A DNA stretch of 41,748 nt, taken from positions 1 to 41,748 of the forward strand of contig NZ_WYCT01000022.1 of the NCBI RefSeq assembly GCF_011008945.1. The letters run 5' to 3'. The notes under the pieces are model-generated. The model did not search any database, was not told where the DNA came from, and was given only the letters and a program-made list of their open reading frames with translations. This document shows, one piece after another, positions 31,842 to 41,748 of this stretch (its first letter is position 1; every line of letters starts with the position of its first letter). The translations under genes were made by a program, and so were the position numbers. Source of the DNA: Streptomyces harenosi. GTDB lineage: Bacteria; Actinomycetota; Actinomycetes; Streptomycetales; Streptomycetaceae.

Positions 31842-33737
31842 TTGCAGTTCTTGGTTCTTGGCCCACTGCGCCTGATGGACGACGAGAGACCGGTCGCGCT
31901 CGGCGGCGACCGGCGGCGGGCCACACTCGGCCTGCTGCTGCTCAACGCCAACCGGGAGGTGGCGACCAGCAAACTCCTCGACGCACTGTGGGACATCGAG
32001 GAGACGCCGACGACGGCGCGCAAGATCCTGCAGAACGCGGTGCGCGGCCTGCGCGTCATGTTCGCCGAGCACACGCGCGGCGACGTCCGCCCGCCGGCCC
32101 TGCTGACGTGTGCGCACGGCTACCAGCTCCAGGTCGACCCGGAACAGGTCGACATGTTCCGCTTCCACCGCCTGGCGCGGACCGGGCGCGGGGAACTGGC
32201 GGCCGGCCGCCCCGCCGCCGCGGCGGCCACCCTGCGCGAGGTGCTCTCGCTGTGGCGCGGGCGGGCCCTGGCCGACCTGGTGGAGAGCGGGCACTCCTGG
32301 CCGGAGCTGACCGCGCTGCAGAACGCCCGGCTGGACGTGATGGAGGACTACTACGAGGCCGAGCTGGCCAACGGCCGCCACCAGGCCGTCCTCGGCGAGC
32401 TGGAGGCCATGGTCGCGGCCGAGCCGCTGCGGGAACGCGCGTGCCAGCAGCTCATGCTCGCGCTCTACCGCAGCGGCCGGCAGGCGGACGCCCTCGCCGT
32501 CTACCGCCGGGTGCGGTCCAGGCTGGCCGAGCAGCTCGGCCTGGAACCCGGCCGGGAGCTGCGGCTGCTCCAGCACGCCATCCTGGTGCACGACCCGTCG
32601 ATCGCGGCACCCGCCGCACCGGGACGGCCGGTGGTGATCTCGGGGGGCCGCCCGGCGGCGGAGCACCGCGTGCGCCCGGTGCCCCGGGCCGTCCAGCTCG
32701 TCCCCCCGGCCGCCGCCGGCGGCCGCAGCAGGGTCAGCGCCGTACTGATCCGCGCCGACTTCGGCGGCGGCCGGGTCAGCGACGTCGGCGAGGCCCTGGA
32801 ACGCACCGCGACGACCGTGCGCGAGGAGGTGGAGCGGTTCGGCGGCAGGGTCGCCGGCTCCACCGGCTCGGTCACCCTCGCCCTCTTCCGGCCCGTCGCG
32901 CCGCGGCAGGACGCTGCCGACCGGACCGCGGAGCGGGCGGTCCACGCCGCGATGTCGCTGCGGCGGCGGATCGCGGGCCCGCCGGACGGCGAGCGGCCGG
33001 TGCTGCGGATGGCCGTGTCCACGGGGGAGATACCCGTCCGTCCCCGCGAGTCGTTCCTGGAGCCGCTGCCGGTCGACGGGGCGCTGCTCGCCGACTGCGA
33101 GTGGCTGCTCCAGCTCGCCGAGGACAGGGAGATCGTGGTGTGCGACCGCACCAGGACGCTGACCCGCGCGGCGATCCGGTACGGCCGGGACGGCGGCCCA
33201 CGCCGGCGGTGGACGGTCCAGGGGCGCTGCCGCCGCCCGTCGGCGCCGGCCGAGCTCCTGGACCGCGGACCCGAGCTGGACGTCCTGAGCAGCCTGCTGG
33301 AACGGGTGCGCCACCGGTCCCGGCCGCACCTGGTCCTGGTACTGGGCGCCCCGGGGATCGGAAAGTCACCGCTGCTCGCGGAGTTCGAACGCCGGGTCGA
33401 GGACGCGGCCACCGTACGGCTGGGCCCCGGCGGGCCGGTGACCACACCCGACCTGGCCGGGCTCACCGAGCACCGCCCGCTCGTCGTCTTCGCCGACGAC
33501 CTGCACCGGGCCGACAACGCGGTCCTGGACCTCGTCGAGGAGCTGCTGGACCCGCCGGCGCCGATGCCGCTGCTGGTGGTCGCCGCGGCCCGGCCCGAAC
33601 TGTTCCGCCGGCGCCCGGGATGGGGCGCCGCCCAGCGGCACGCCAGCAGGATGACGCTGGAGCCGGTGGCACTCGACCCGCCCGCCGAAGCGCCCGGGGG
33701 GCACGGCCTGCCCAGGCTCTGCCATGCCGCCGGCTGA
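31842..33737 (+). CDS. SARP-family regulator with degenerate cyclase-like and ATPase-like regions
   Basis: A 631-residue regulator. It begins with an OmpR-type winged helix (FLVLGPLRLMDDE, then TSKLLDALWDIEE) and a bacterial transcriptional activation domain (about 97-245; LMLALYRSGRQADALAVYRR), the SARP core. After a Pro/Arg linker, residues 300-450 resemble a nucleotide cyclase homology domain (VLIRADFGG, VERFGGRVAGSTGSVTLALF). Then comes an ATPase-like start with Walker A GAPGIGKS (Lys508) and a Walker B-like VVFADDLHRAD. The protein stops soon after, without the TPR part of AfsR-size SARPs. TTG 31842 is the start (GGGGGA upstream; typical QFLVLGPLRL opening). TTGACG at 31807-31812 could be a -35, but no good -10 follows. 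It probably activates the PKS genes downstream. Confidence 0.9.
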   Translation: MQFLVLGPLRLMDDERPVALGGDRRRATLGLLLLNANREVATSKLLDALWDIEETPTTARKILQNAVRGLRVMFAEHTRGDVRPPALLTCAHGYQLQVDPEQVDMFRFHRLARTGRGELAAGRPAAAAATLREVLSLWRGRALADLVESGHSWPELTALQNARLDVMEDYYEAELANGRHQAVLGELEAMVAAEPLRERACQQLMLALYRSGRQADALAVYRRVRSRLAEQLGLEPGRELRLLQHAILVHDPSIAAPAAPGRPVVISGGRPAAEHRVRPVPRAVQLVPPAAAGGRSRVSAVLIRADFGGGRVSDVGEALERTATTVREEVERFGGRVAGSTGSVTLALFRPVAPRQDAADRTAERAVHAAMSLRRRIAGPPDGERPVLRMAVSTGEIPVRPRESFLEPLPVDGALLADCEWLLQLAEDREIVVCDRTRTLTRAAIRYGRDGGPRRRWTVQGRCRRPSAPAELLDRGPELDVLSSLLERVRHRSRPHLVLVLGAPGIGKSPLLAEFERRVEDAATVRLGPGGPVTTPDLAGLTEHRPLVVFADDLHRADNAVLDLVEELLDPPAPMPLLVVAAARPELFRRRPGWGAAQRHASRMTLEPVALDPPAEAPGGHGLPRLCHAAG

Positions 33738-33865
33738 GCCCCGGCCCCCGGTTGGTCCGGGAGGCCAGATTCACGGCCCGGTCTGGGGTTCTGGAACCCG
33801 GCTGCCCACCGCCCCCGCGACGTTAACTGGCCCCGTTGAGAACCGGCCGGAGGAGTGACGAGACG

Positions 33866-36800
33866 ATGGAGAACGAGGGCCGACTGCGGAACTACCTCAA
33901 GCAGGCCGTCGGGGAGCTGCAGGACACGCGTGAGCGCCTGCGGGAGCTGGAGCGGGCGGCGGCCGAGCCGATCGCGATCGTCGGGATGGCCTGCCGCTTC
34001 CCGGGAGGGGTCGGCTCGCCCGACGGGCTGTGGGAGCTGGTGGCCGGCGGCCGCGACGCCGTCGGCGCGTTCCCCACCGACCGGGGCTGGGACATCGACG
34101 GCCGGTACGACCCGGAGCCGGGCGCGCCGGGCCGCTTCTACGCCCGGGGCGGCGGGTTCCTGTACGACGCGGCCGAGTTCGACGCCGAGTTCTTCGGGAT
34201 CTCGCCGCGCGAGGCGCTGGCGATGGACCCCCAGCAGCGGCTCCTCCTGGAGACGTCGTGGGAGGCGCTGGAACGGACCGGCGTGGACCCGCAGTCGCTG
34301 CGGGGCAGCGACACCGGCGTCTACGTCGGGCTGATGGGCCACGGCGGCCAGCGCTACGGGCTCGGCGCGCAGGAGTCCGGGCAGGGCGGCGAGGGGTTCG
34401 GCGGGACCGGCAGCGCCGCCAGCGTGGCCTCCGGCCGCATCGCCTACCTGCTCGGCCTGGAGGGGCCGACGCTGACCGTCGACACCGCCTGCTCCTCCTC
34501 CCTGGTGACGGCGCACCTGGCGATCCGCGCCCTGCGGGGCGGGGAGTGCTCGCTGGCGCTGGCCGGCGGAGCGGCGGTCATGGCCACCCTCGACACGTTC
34601 GTGGAGTTCTCCCGCCAGCGCGGGCTGGCCGAGGACGGCCGGTGCAAGGCGTTCTCCGCGGCGGCGGACGGCACCGGATGGTCCGAGGGCGCCGGCATGC
34701 TGGTGCTGGAACGGCTCTCCGACGCCCGCCGGCTCGGGCACCCTGTGCTCGCCGTCCTGCGCGGCAGCGCGGTCAACTCCGACGGCGCCTCCAACGGCCT
34801 GACCGCGCCCAACGGACCCTCCCAGCAGCGCGTCATCCGCCGGGCGCTGGCCGACGCGGGCCTCGACCCCTCCGAGGTGGACGCCGTCGACGCGCACGGC
34901 ACCGGCACCCGGCTCGGCGACCCGATCGAGGCACAGGCGCTGCTGGCCACCTACGGCCAGGGCCGGCCGCCCGGGCGGCCGCTGTGGCTCGGGTCGCTCA
35001 AGTCCAACATCGGGCACGCCCAGGCCGCCGCCGGAGTCGGCGGCGTGATCAAGATGGTGCTGGCCCTGCGGCACGGGACGCTGCCGAAGACGCTGCACGT
35101 CCAGGAGCCGACGCCCGCCGTCGACTGGTCGTCCGGCGCGGTGGAACTGCTGACCGAGGCACGCCCCTGGCCCGAGACCGGCCGGCCGCGCCGCGCCGCG
35201 GTGTCGGCCTTCGGCATCAGCGGCACCAACGCGCACGTCATCATCGAGCAGGCCCCGCCGGACCCGCGGCCCGAGCCGGAACCGCAGCCCGGCCCCACGC
35301 CGCCGCTGTTGCTGTCCGCCTCCTGCGCCGCGGCGCTCGCCGCCCGGGCGGAACAACTGCACGCCCACCTCACGGCCCGCCCGGACGAGCCCGTGGCCCG
35401 CGCGCTGGCCACCCGCGCGCCCCGGCTGGCCCACCGCGCGGCCGTGACCGGCGCGGACCCGCTCGCGGGGCTGCGAGCCCTGGCCGAGGGACGGCCCAGC
35501 CCCGACGTGCTGCTCGGCACGGCGCAGCCGCGCGGCGGGACGGTCTTCGTCTTCCCCGGCCAGGGATCGCAGTGGTCCGGGATGGCCCTGGAGCTCTATC
35601 ACGCCTCGGACGTCTTCCGCGCCCAGACGGACGCCTGCGCGCAGGCCCTCGCGTCCCACGTCGACTGGAACCTGCTCGACGCGCTCGCCGGGCCCCTGGA
35701 CGAGGTCGACGTGGTCCAGCCCGCCCTGTGGGCCGTCATGATCTCGCTCGCCGCGCTGTGGCGTCACCACGGCGTGGCCCCGGACGCGGTGATCGGCCAC
35801 TCCCAGGGCGAGATCGCCGCCGCCCACGTCGCCGGCGCGCTCTCCCTGGCCGACTCCGCGGCCGTGGTCGCCCTGCGCAGCAAGGCCATCACCCGGCTGT
35901 CCGGCACCGGCGGCATGGCGTCCGTCCAGCTCCCGGCGGCCGAGGCGGCGCGCCGGATCGAGCGGTACGCCGGAGCGCTGGAGATCGCCGCGGTCAACGG
36001 GCCCAGCGGCACGGTCGTCGCGGGCACGCCCGCCGAGCTGGCCGACCTCGTCGCCGCCTGCGAGGCCGACGGCGTCCGCGCCCGCACCATCCCCGTGGAC
36101 TACGCCTCGCACGCCGCGCCCGTCGAGACGCTGCGGGAGGAGATCCACGCGGCGCTGTCCGGCCTCCGGCCCCGGCCCACCCGTATCCCCTTCCACTCCA
36201 CGGTCACCGGCCAGGTGGTGGACGGGGAGGAACTGGACGCCGGGTACTGGTTCCGCAACCTGCGCCGCACCGTCGGCTTCGCCGCGGGCACCCGCGCGCT
36301 GCTCGACCAGGGGCACCGGGTCTTCGTCGAGGTCAGCGCGCACCCCGTGCTCACGACCGCGATCGGCGAGACGGCCGAGGAGGCCGAGGCGCCCGACGCG
36401 CTGGTGCTGGAGTCGCTGCGCCGGGACGACGGCGGCCCGGCCCGGTTCCGCGCCGCGCTGGCCAGGGCCCAGGTGCACGGGGTCGACGTCGACTGGCGCG
36501 TCGCGCCCGCCACGGCGGAGCTGCCGACCTACCCGTTCCAGCGCCGGCGCTACTGGCTCCGGGAGGCCGCCGGGGCCGGTGACACCGCGGCCCTCGGCCT
36601 GCGGCCGGCGGACCATCCACTGCTCGGCGCGGCGCTGCGCACGGCGGAGGGGGACACGCTCGTCCTCACCGGGCGGCTGTCGCGCGCCGCTCACCCCTGG
36701 CTGGAAGACCACCGGCTCGGCGACGCCGTGCTGCTGCCCGGCGCGGCGCTGGCCGAGCTGGCCCTGCACGCCGGGGACCGGGCCGGATGCGGTCATCTGG

Positions 36801-39800
36801 CCGAACTGACCCTGCGGGAGCCGGCCGTCCTCCACACCGACCTGGACGTGCAGCTCCTGCTCGGTCCGCCCGCCGGTGACGAGCGGCCGGTGAGCATCCA
36901 CACCAGCCCGAGCGGTCAGGAGGACTGGACCCGGCACGCCGAGGGCCTGCTGACCGCCAAGCCCCCGACCGACCCCGGCGACCTGGCCTCCTGGCCGCCG
37001 GCGGGCGCCGTCGCCGTGCCGGTGACCGGGTTCTACGAGTCGCTGGCCGACCGCGGCTACGGCTACGGCCCGGCCTTCCGCGGCGTGCGCGCCGCCTGGC
37101 GGGACGGCGAGGTGCTGTACGCGTCGGTCGAACTGCCCGACACACTCGACGTCTCGGGCTACGGACTGCACCCCGCGCTGCTGGACGCGTCGCTGCACCC
37201 GGCCGGCCTGGCCGGGACGGACGGCGTACGCGTTCCCTTCGGCTGGAGCGGCGTGCACGTGTACGCCACCGGCGCCAGGGCGGCCCGGGTGCGCCTGTCC
37301 CCGGCCGGGCCGGACTCCTTCGCCCTGCTCGTGGCCGACGAGACCGGGCAGGCGGTGGCCTCGGTGCGCGAGCTGGCGCTGCGTCCGCTGGAGGCGGGCA
37401 CGCTCGGGCGGCCGCGCGTGGACGCCTCCGCCCTGTTCGGCCTGGACCTGATGCCGGTGGAACTGCCGGACCCGCCCGCCGAACCGGACTGGGTCACGCT
37501 CCCGGCGGACGGCCGCCCCGGCCCGGCCTCACCGCGGCCGGCGACGGCCGCCCTGTGGGCCTGCCCCACCGGCGAGGTGGAGGAGGTCGTCGCCCGGACG
37601 CTGGAGGTGGTGCGCACCTGGCTCGCGGCGCCGGAAGCCGCCGGCGTCCCGCTCGTCGTCCTCACCCGCGCGGACGAACTCGCCCACCGCGCGGTGGCCG
37701 GCCTGCTGCGCACCGCGCGCACCGAGCACCCCGGCCGGCTCCGCCACATCGACGCCGACGACCATCCGCACACCCGGCGCGCGCTGCCCGCCGCGATGGC
37801 CGCCGGTCACCCGGAACTGGCCCTGCGAGGCGGCCGGGGCGCCGTGCCGCGGCTCGTCCGCGCCGCGGCGTCCCCGCCGCTGACGGCGCCGCCGGACCAG
37901 CCCTGGCGGCTCTCCCTGACCTACCGCGGCGACCTCGACGGGCTCTCGCTCACTCCCTGCCCCGAGACACTGCGTCCGCTGGAGCCGGGCGAGGTGCGGA
38001 TCGCGGTACGGGCGGGCGGCCTGAACTTCAAGGCCGTGCTGCTGGAGCTCGGCATGGTGGCGCCGGACGGATGGTCCTCGCTGGGCGAGGGCGCGGGCAT
38101 CGTGCTGGAGACCGGTGCGCAGGTCACCGCGGTGGCTCCCGGCGACCGGGTGATGGGCCTGTTCACCGGGGGTCTGGCCTCGGTCACGATCACCGATGCC
38201 CGGCTCGTCGTCCCGATGCCGAAGCGCATGTCGTTCGCGCAGGCCGCCGGCGTGCCGGTGGTCTACCTGACGGCCTACTACGGCCTGGCGGACCTGGCCG
38301 GGCTCCGGGCGGGCGAGTCGCTGCTGCTGCACGCCGCGACCGGCGGTGTGGGGTTCGCGGCCTTCCAGCTCGCCCGGCACTGGGGCGCCGAGGTGTTCGC
38401 CACCGCCGGCTCGGGCAAACGGGAGGTGCTGCGCGCCTGGGGCTTCGACGACGACCACCTCGCCGACTCCCGCAGTCTCGGCTACGCCGCCCGCTTCGGG
38501 AACGCCACCGGCGGCCGCGGGGTGGACGTGGTGCTCAACTCGCTGGCGCACGAACACGTCGAGGAGTCGCTGGCCCTGCTGCCGCGCGGCGGGCGGTTCA
38601 TCGAGATGGGCAAGACCGACATCCGCGACCCGCAGGAGATCGCGGCGAGCCGCCCCGGCGTGCGGTACCGGGCGTTCGACGTGATGGAGGCCGGCTTCGA
38701 GCGCATCGGCGAGATGCTGGAGGAGATCCGCGTCCTGTTCGACGAGGGCGCGCTGCGTCCGGCGCCGCTCACCACCTTCGCCGTGCACCGCGCGCCGGAG
38801 GCGTTCCGGTACCTCGGCCAGGCACGGCACATCGGCAAGATCGTCCTGACGCTGCCCGCGCCGCTCGATCCCGACGGCACCGTGCTGGTCACCGGCGGCA
38901 CCGGCCTGCTCGGCGGCCTCGTCGCCCGGCACCTGGCCACCGAACACGGCGTACGGCGGCTGCTGCTGGCGAGCCGGAGCGGCCCTGGGGCCGAGGGAGC
39001 GGCCGAACTCGTCGCCGACCTGCGCGCGGCGGGCGCCGAGGCGACCGTGGTGGCCTGCGACGTCACCGACCGGGAGGCCGTGGCGCGACTGGTCCGCTCC
39101 GCCCACCGGCTCACCGGGGTGGTGCACGCCGCCGGGGCGCTCTCCGACGGCGTGCTGGAGGCCCTGACACGACAGGACCTCGACACCGCGCTGCGGACGA
39201 AGGCCCGGTCGGCGTGGCACCTGCACGAGCTGACGCGGGACCACGACCTCTCCCTGTTCGTGCTGTTCTCCTCGGCCGCCGGGATGCTGGGCAACGCGGG
39301 TCAGGGCGGGTACGCCGCGGCCAACGCGTACCTCGACGGCCTCGCCGAGCACCGGTGCGGGCAGGGGCTGCCGGGCACGTCGATCGCCTGGGGGCTGTGG
39401 GCGCGGGAGAGCGCGATGACCGGCCACCTGAGCGAGACGGACCGGCAGCGGCTGGCCGCGATGGGGCTGGGCGCGCTCACCGACGAGATGGGCCTGGCCC
39501 TGTTCGACGCCGCCCTCGGCCTGCACCGCCCGGTGGCGCTGGCGGTCCCCGTCGACGTGGCCCGGCTGCGCGGGAGCGGCCGGCCGGTGCCCGAGCTGCT
39601 GTCCGCGCTGGACCCGGCCGCACCGGCCCGGCGACGGGTCGCGGCACCGGCCGCCGCCGCGACGCAGGCGGACCGGCTGACCGGGCTGCCCGCGCCGCAG
39701 CGGCGCGCGGAGCTGCTGGAACTGGTCCGGGAGTCCGCGGCGGTCGTGCTCGGGCACCCCACGGCCACGGCGGTCGGCGCCGACAGTGCCTTCAAGGAGC

Positions 39801-40156
39801 TGGGCTTCGACTCGCTGACCGCGGTGGAACTGCGCAACCGGCTGGGCGGCGGCACGGGGCTGCGGCTGCCGCCGACGGTCGTGTTCGACCATCCGACACC
39901 GGCCGAGCTCGCCGGGTTCCTGGACGAACTGCTCGTCCCCACCGAGGAGACGACCGTGCGGTCGGTGGTGACCGAACTGGAGCGGCTCGCCGTGGCGGAC
40001 CTCGGCGAGCAGGAGCGGAGCGCGCTCGCCCAGCGGCTGCAGGAGGTGCTGCGCCGGCTCGGGGGGCCCGCCGGCGCAGGGGAGGAGCGGGACCTGACCG
40101 CGGCCTCCGACGACGAGCTTTTCGACTTCATCGACGGCGAACTCGATATCGCGTGA
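33866..40156 (+). CDS. Type I polyketide synthase, one fully reducing module (KS-AT-DH-ER-KR-ACP)
   Basis: The protein is about 2096 residues. A short N-terminal docking helix is followed by KS (Cys209 in DTACSSS, His344, His384), AT (Ser646 in GHSQGE; YASH at 746-749, the methylmalonyl-type signature), DH (His949; Asp1107 and His1111 in [17 protein letters not shown]), ER (about 1347-1660; HAATGGVGF), KR (TGGTGLLGG; Tyr1816; B-type LSD in place of LDD, no A-type Trp) and ACP (Ser1983 in GFDSL), then a C-terminal docking region. All domains look active, so it should add a fully reduced methyl-branched unit. One DH oddity: the usual Gly in HxxxGxxxxP is Asp. The intact KS Cys and N-terminal docking helix mean it elongates a chain received from another protein. 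ATG 33866 has GGAGGAG about 11 bases upstream. Confidence 0.95.
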   Translation: MENEGRLRNYLKQAVGELQDTRERLRELERAAAEPIAIVGMACRFPGGVGSPDGLWELVAGGRDAVGAFPTDRGWDIDGRYDPEPGAPGRFYARGGGFLYDAAEFDAEFFGISPREALAMDPQQRLLLETSWEALERTGVDPQSLRGSDTGVYVGLMGHGGQRYGLGAQESGQGGEGFGGTGSAASVASGRIAYLLGLEGPTLTVDTACSSSLVTAHLAIRALRGGECSLALAGGAAVMATLDTFVEFSRQRGLAEDGRCKAFSAAADGTGWSEGAGMLVLERLSDARRLGHPVLAVLRGSAVNSDGASNGLTAPNGPSQQRVIRRALADAGLDPSEVDAVDAHGTGTRLGDPIEAQALLATYGQGRPPGRPLWLGSLKSNIGHAQAAAGVGGVIKMVLALRHGTLPKTLHVQEPTPAVDWSSGAVELLTEARPWPETGRPRRAAVSAFGISGTNAHVIIEQAPPDPRPEPEPQPGPTPPLLLSASCAAALAARAEQLHAHLTARPDEPVARALATRAPRLAHRAAVTGADPLAGLRALAEGRPSPDVLLGTAQPRGGTVFVFPGQGSQWSGMALELYHASDVFRAQTDACAQALASHVDWNLLDALAGPLDEVDVVQPALWAVMISLAALWRHHGVAPDAVIGHSQGEIAAAHVAGALSLADSAAVVALRSKAITRLSGTGGMASVQLPAAEAARRIERYAGALEIAAVNGPSGTVVAGTPAELADLVAACEADGVRARTIPVDYASHAAPVETLREEIHAALSGLRPRPTRIPFHSTVTGQVVDGEELDAGYWFRNLRRTVGFAAGTRALLDQGHRVFVEVSAHPVLTTAIGETAEEAEAPDALVLESLRRDDGGPARFRAALARAQVHGVDVDWRVAPATAELPTYPFQRRRYWLREAAGAGDTAALGLRPADHPLLGAALRTAEGDTLVLTGRLSRAAHPWLEDHRLGDAVLLPGAALAELALHAGDRAGCGHLAELTLREPAVLHTDLDVQLLLGPPAGDERPVSIHTSPSGQEDWTRHAEGLLTAKPPTDPGDLASWPPAGAVAVPVTGFYESLADRGYGYGPAFRGVRAAWRDGEVLYASVELPDTLDVSGYGLHPALLDASLHPAGLAGTDGVRVPFGWSGVHVYATGARAARVRLSPAGPDSFALLVADETGQAVASVRELALRPLEAGTLGRPRVDASALFGLDLMPVELPDPPAEPDWVTLPADGRPGPASPRPATAALWACPTGEVEEVVARTLEVVRTWLAAPEAAGVPLVVLTRADELAHRAVAGLLRTARTEHPGRLRHIDADDHPHTRRALPAAMAAGHPELALRGGRGAVPRLVRAAASPPLTAPPDQPWRLSLTYRGDLDGLSLTPCPETLRPLEPGEVRIAVRAGGLNFKAVLLELGMVAPDGWSSLGEGAGIVLETGAQVTAVAPGDRVMGLFTGGLASVTITDARLVVPMPKRMSFAQAAGVPVVYLTAYYGLADLAGLRAGESLLLHAATGGVGFAAFQLARHWGAEVFATAGSGKREVLRAWGFDDDHLADSRSLGYAARFGNATGGRGVDVVLNSLAHEHVEESLALLPRGGRFIEMGKTDIRDPQEIAASRPGVRYRAFDVMEAGFERIGEMLEEIRVLFDEGALRPAPLTTFAVHRAPEAFRYLGQARHIGKIVLTLPAPLDPDGTVLVTGGTGLLGGLVARHLATEHGVRRLLLASRSGPGAEGAAELVADLRAAGAEATVVACDVTDREAVARLVRSAHRLTGVVHAAGALSDGVLEALTRQDLDTALRTKARSAWHLHELTRDHDLSLFVLFSSAAGMLGNAGQGGYAAANAYLDGLAEHRCGQGLPGTSIAWGLWARESAMTGHLSETDRQRLAAMGLGALTDEMGLALFDAALGLHRPVALAVPVDVARLRGSGRPVPELLSALDPAAPARRRVAAPAAAATQADRLTGLPAPQRRAELLELVRESAAVVLGHPTATAVGADSAFKELGFDSLTAVELRNRLGGGTGLRLPPTVVFDHPTPAELAGFLDELLVPTEETTVRSVVTELERLAVADLGEQERSALAQRLQEVLRRLGGPAGAGEERDLTAASDDELFDFIDGELDIA

Positions 40157-40191
40157 TCTCGCCTGTCCGAACGAGCGGGGGGTTGCCCGGG

Positions 40192-41748
40192 ATGTCCAAC
40201 GAGCAGAAACTTCGAGAGTATCTGAGGCGGGTCACGCAGGACCTGCAGCGCACCCAGCGCGAGCTGCGCGACGCCGAGGCCGTCGCCCGGGAACCGATCG
40301 CGATCGTCGGCATGGCCGGCCGCTTCCCCGGCGGCGGCACCCCCGAGGGGCTGTGGGAGCTGGTCCGCGACGGCCGTGAAGCCCTCACGGACTTCCCCGC
40401 CGACCGCGGCTGGGACCTCGACCGGCTGTCCGACCCGGACCCCGCCACGCCGGGCACCACCTACCTCACGCGCGGCGGCTTCCTGCCGGACGCCGGCCAC
40501 TTCGACGCCGAGTTCTTCGGGATCTCGCCGCGGGAGGCGCTGGCGATGGACCCGCAGCAGCGGCTGCTGCTGGAAGCCTCCTGGGAGGCGCTGGAGAGCG
40601 CCCGCATCGACCCGGCGTCGCTGCGGGGCAGCTCGGCCGGCGTCTTCGTCGGCGTGATCCCGCAGGAGTACATGCCGCGGGCCGGGGAGACGCCCGAGGA
40701 GCTGGAGGGCTTCGTCCTCACCGGCGGCACCACCAGTGTCGCCTCGGGCCGGATCGCCTATGTGCTGGGACTGCTGGGACCGGCGGTGACCCTGGACACG
40801 GCGTGCTCCTCGTCGCTGGTCTCCCTCCACCTCGCGGAGCAGTCGCTGCGGAGCGGGGAGTGCGACATCGCGCTGGCGGGCGGCGCCACCGTGATGTCCG
40901 GCCCCAGCGTGTTCGTGGAGTTCTCCCGGCAGCGCGGGCTGGCCCCGGACGGCCGCTGCAAGGCGTTCGCCGCCGGCGCGGACGGCACCGGCTTCTCGGA
41001 GGGCGTCGGCGTCCTGGTGCTGGCGCGGCTGTCGGAGGCGCGTCGCCGGGGGCTGCCGGTGCTGGCGGTGATCCGGGGCAGCGCGGTCAACTCCGACGGC
41101 GCCTCCAACGGCCTGACCGCGCCGAACGGGCCGTCGCAGCAGCGGGTGATCCGCCAGGCGCTCGCCGGCGCCGGGCTCTCCCCCGCCGACATCGACGTGG
41201 TGGAAGGCCACGGCACGGGCACGCGGCTGGGCGATCCGATCGAGGCGCAGGCGCTGCTGGCGACGTACGGGCAGTCGCGGCCGGAGGGGCGGCCGCTGCT
41301 GCTGGGGTCGCTGAAGTCGAACATCGGGCACACCCAGGCCGCGGCGGGGGTGGCCGGTGTGATCAAGCTGGTCATGGCGATGCGGCACGGGGTGGTTCCC
41401 AAGACCTTGCACGTGGACGAGCCGACGCCCGCGGTGGACTGGTCGGCGGGGTCGGTGGAACTGGTGACCGAGACGCGTTCCTGGCCCGAGACCGGCCGGC
41501 CGAGACGGGCGGCGGTCTCCTCCTTCGGGATCAGCGGCACCAACGCCCATCTGGTCCTGGAGCAGGCCCCGGCGGACGAGCCGGTACGGACGGCGCCCGC
41601 CGCGTCGGCCGAACCGACCGGGTCGGCAGGATCGGCCGGACCGGCAGAGGCGACGGAATCGGCGGAATCGGCCAAGCCGGTGATGCCTGCGATGCCGGTG
41701 GTGCCGGTGGTGGTGTCGGCGCGGTCGGTGGGGGCGTTGCGGTGTCTC
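40192..41748 (+). CDS. Type I polyketide synthase, N-terminal part (docking helix, KS, start of KS-AT linker); runs off the window
   Basis: The 519 codons seen start at ATG 40192 (GGGGGG upstream), 35 bases after the first PKS gene. A docking helix ([14 protein letters not shown] onward) leads into a complete [15 protein letters not shown], active-site Cys in DTACSSS, His in [11 protein letters not shown] and [11 protein letters not shown], and the closing [15 protein letters not shown]. The KS is an elongating one. The window ends in the KS-AT linker, which here is an unusual Ala/Ser/Gly/Glu/Pro-rich stretch built from short repeats before the PVVVSARS motif. AT and later domains are not visible, so extender choice and reduction are unknown. 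The KS shares long identical DNA stretches with the first PKS gene, up to 47 bases. Confidence 0.95.
   Translation, partial: MSNEQKLREYLRRVTQDLQRTQRELRDAEAVAREPIAIVGMAGRFPGGGTPEGLWELVRDGREALTDFPADRGWDLDRLSDPDPATPGTTYLTRGGFLPDAGHFDAEFFGISPREALAMDPQQRLLLEASWEALESARIDPASLRGSSAGVFVGVIPQEYMPRAGETPEELEGFVLTGGTTSVASGRIAYVLGLLGPAVTLDTACSSSLVSLHLAEQSLRSGECDIALAGGATVMSGPSVFVEFSRQRGLAPDGRCKAFAAGADGTGFSEGVGVLVLARLSEARRRGLPVLAVIRGSAVNSDGASNGLTAPNGPSQQRVIRQALAGAGLSPADIDVVEGHGTGTRLGDPIEAQALLATYGQSRPEGRPLLLGSLKSNIGHTQAAAGVAGVIKLVMAMRHGVVPKTLHVDEPTPAVDWSAGSVELVTETRSWPETGRPRRAAVSSFGISGTNAHLVLEQAPADEPVRTAPAASAEPTGSAGSAGPAEATESAESAKPVMPAMPVVPVVVSARSVGALRCL
41600..41725 (+). repeat. Low-complexity short-repeat tract in the KS-AT linker of the second PKS
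   Basis: Degenerate repeats of GGATCGGCCGGA, GAATCGGCG and GATGCCGGTGGTG type encode a stretch alternating Gly/Ser/Ala/Glu and then Met/Pro/Val. Typical KS-AT linkers do not have this. It could be a slippage-expanded linker; it stays in frame. Confidence 0.55.

Noticed and set aside
33786..33799. GGGTT-CTGG-AACCC hairpin between the SARP and the first PKS gene.
   Set aside because: Five base pairs only and no T-run; too weak to call a terminator.
34490..34492. KSQ-type loading domain in the first PKS.
   Set aside because: The active-site codon is TGC (Cys), so this is a condensing KS.
32501..37258. A 1585-codon minus-strand frame opposite the SARP and PKS genes.
   Set aside because: Antisense frames stay open in high-GC coding DNA; the translation has no recognisable domain.
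1..41748. CRISPR arrays, tRNA/rRNA genes, insertion sequences, phage or plasmid attachment sites.
   Set aside because: No spacer-repeat pattern, transposase, integrase or tRNA-like sequence was seen on either strand.

Overview
The window is high-GC DNA with strongly GC-biased third codon positions, frequent GTG/TTG starts, gamma-butyrolactone-receptor-like, SARP and SpoIIE/RsbW-type proteins and modular type I polyketide synthases. It is almost certainly a Streptomyces (or close actinomycete) chromosome segment. There are no tRNA or rRNA genes, no insertion sequence and no CRISPR array.

Left part (1-12.3 kb). After a HAD phosphatase (minus strand) and a gamma-butyrolactone-receptor-like TetR regulator (plus strand), a minus-strand block runs from 11382 down to 2027. 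It encodes a secreted Agd3-like polysaccharide deacetylase, a PelF-type GT4 glycosyltransferase, a polytopic membrane protein, a LegB-like NDP-sugar 4,6-dehydratase, a sugar-1-phosphate nucleotidyltransferase, an SDR epimerase, a spherulin-4 type glycosidase and a GH114 lipoprotein. Most neighbours overlap by a few bases or are closely spaced. The set matches part for part the fungal galactosaminogalactan machinery (Uge3, Gtb3, Sph3, Ega3, Agd3) and partly the bacterial Pel system, so I read it as an exopolysaccharide synthesis, modification and trimming locus. This is the most interesting system in the window.

Middle part (11.8-25.5 kb). A small secreted protein, probably from a leaderless transcript, is divergent from a large secreted M4 metallopeptidase. 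An array of GTGGARG-like repeats at an exact 11-base period lies between them. A DUF350 membrane protein follows. Next is a partner-switching cluster: a STAS antagonist, a 1386-residue hybrid kinase/receiver/phosphatase/anti-sigma-like protein, a divergent GAF-SpoIIE phosphatase with a coupled STAS protein, and an RsbW-like ATPase. No sigma factor is present. An SDR oxidoreductase and a flavin reductase end this part.

Right part (26.1-41.7 kb). This is the edge of a modular polyketide cluster. A TrmB/LuxR-type regulator with a TTG start and an early TTA (bldA) codon precedes a five-gene, overlapping operon for the methoxymalonyl-ACP extender unit (fkbK-G-J-I-H homologues). A SARP regulator with degenerate cyclase and ATPase regions follows. 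Then comes a complete single-module PKS (KS-AT-DH-ER-KR-ACP, AT of the methylmalonyl type, docking helices at both ends) and the start of a second PKS gene that leaves the window in the KS-AT linker. The first PKS is an extension module, not a loading module, so the assembly line must begin on another protein. The methoxymalonyl unit must be used by an AT outside the window. A 22-bp inverted repeat resembling a gamma-butyrolactone-receptor operator lies upstream of the extender-unit operon.
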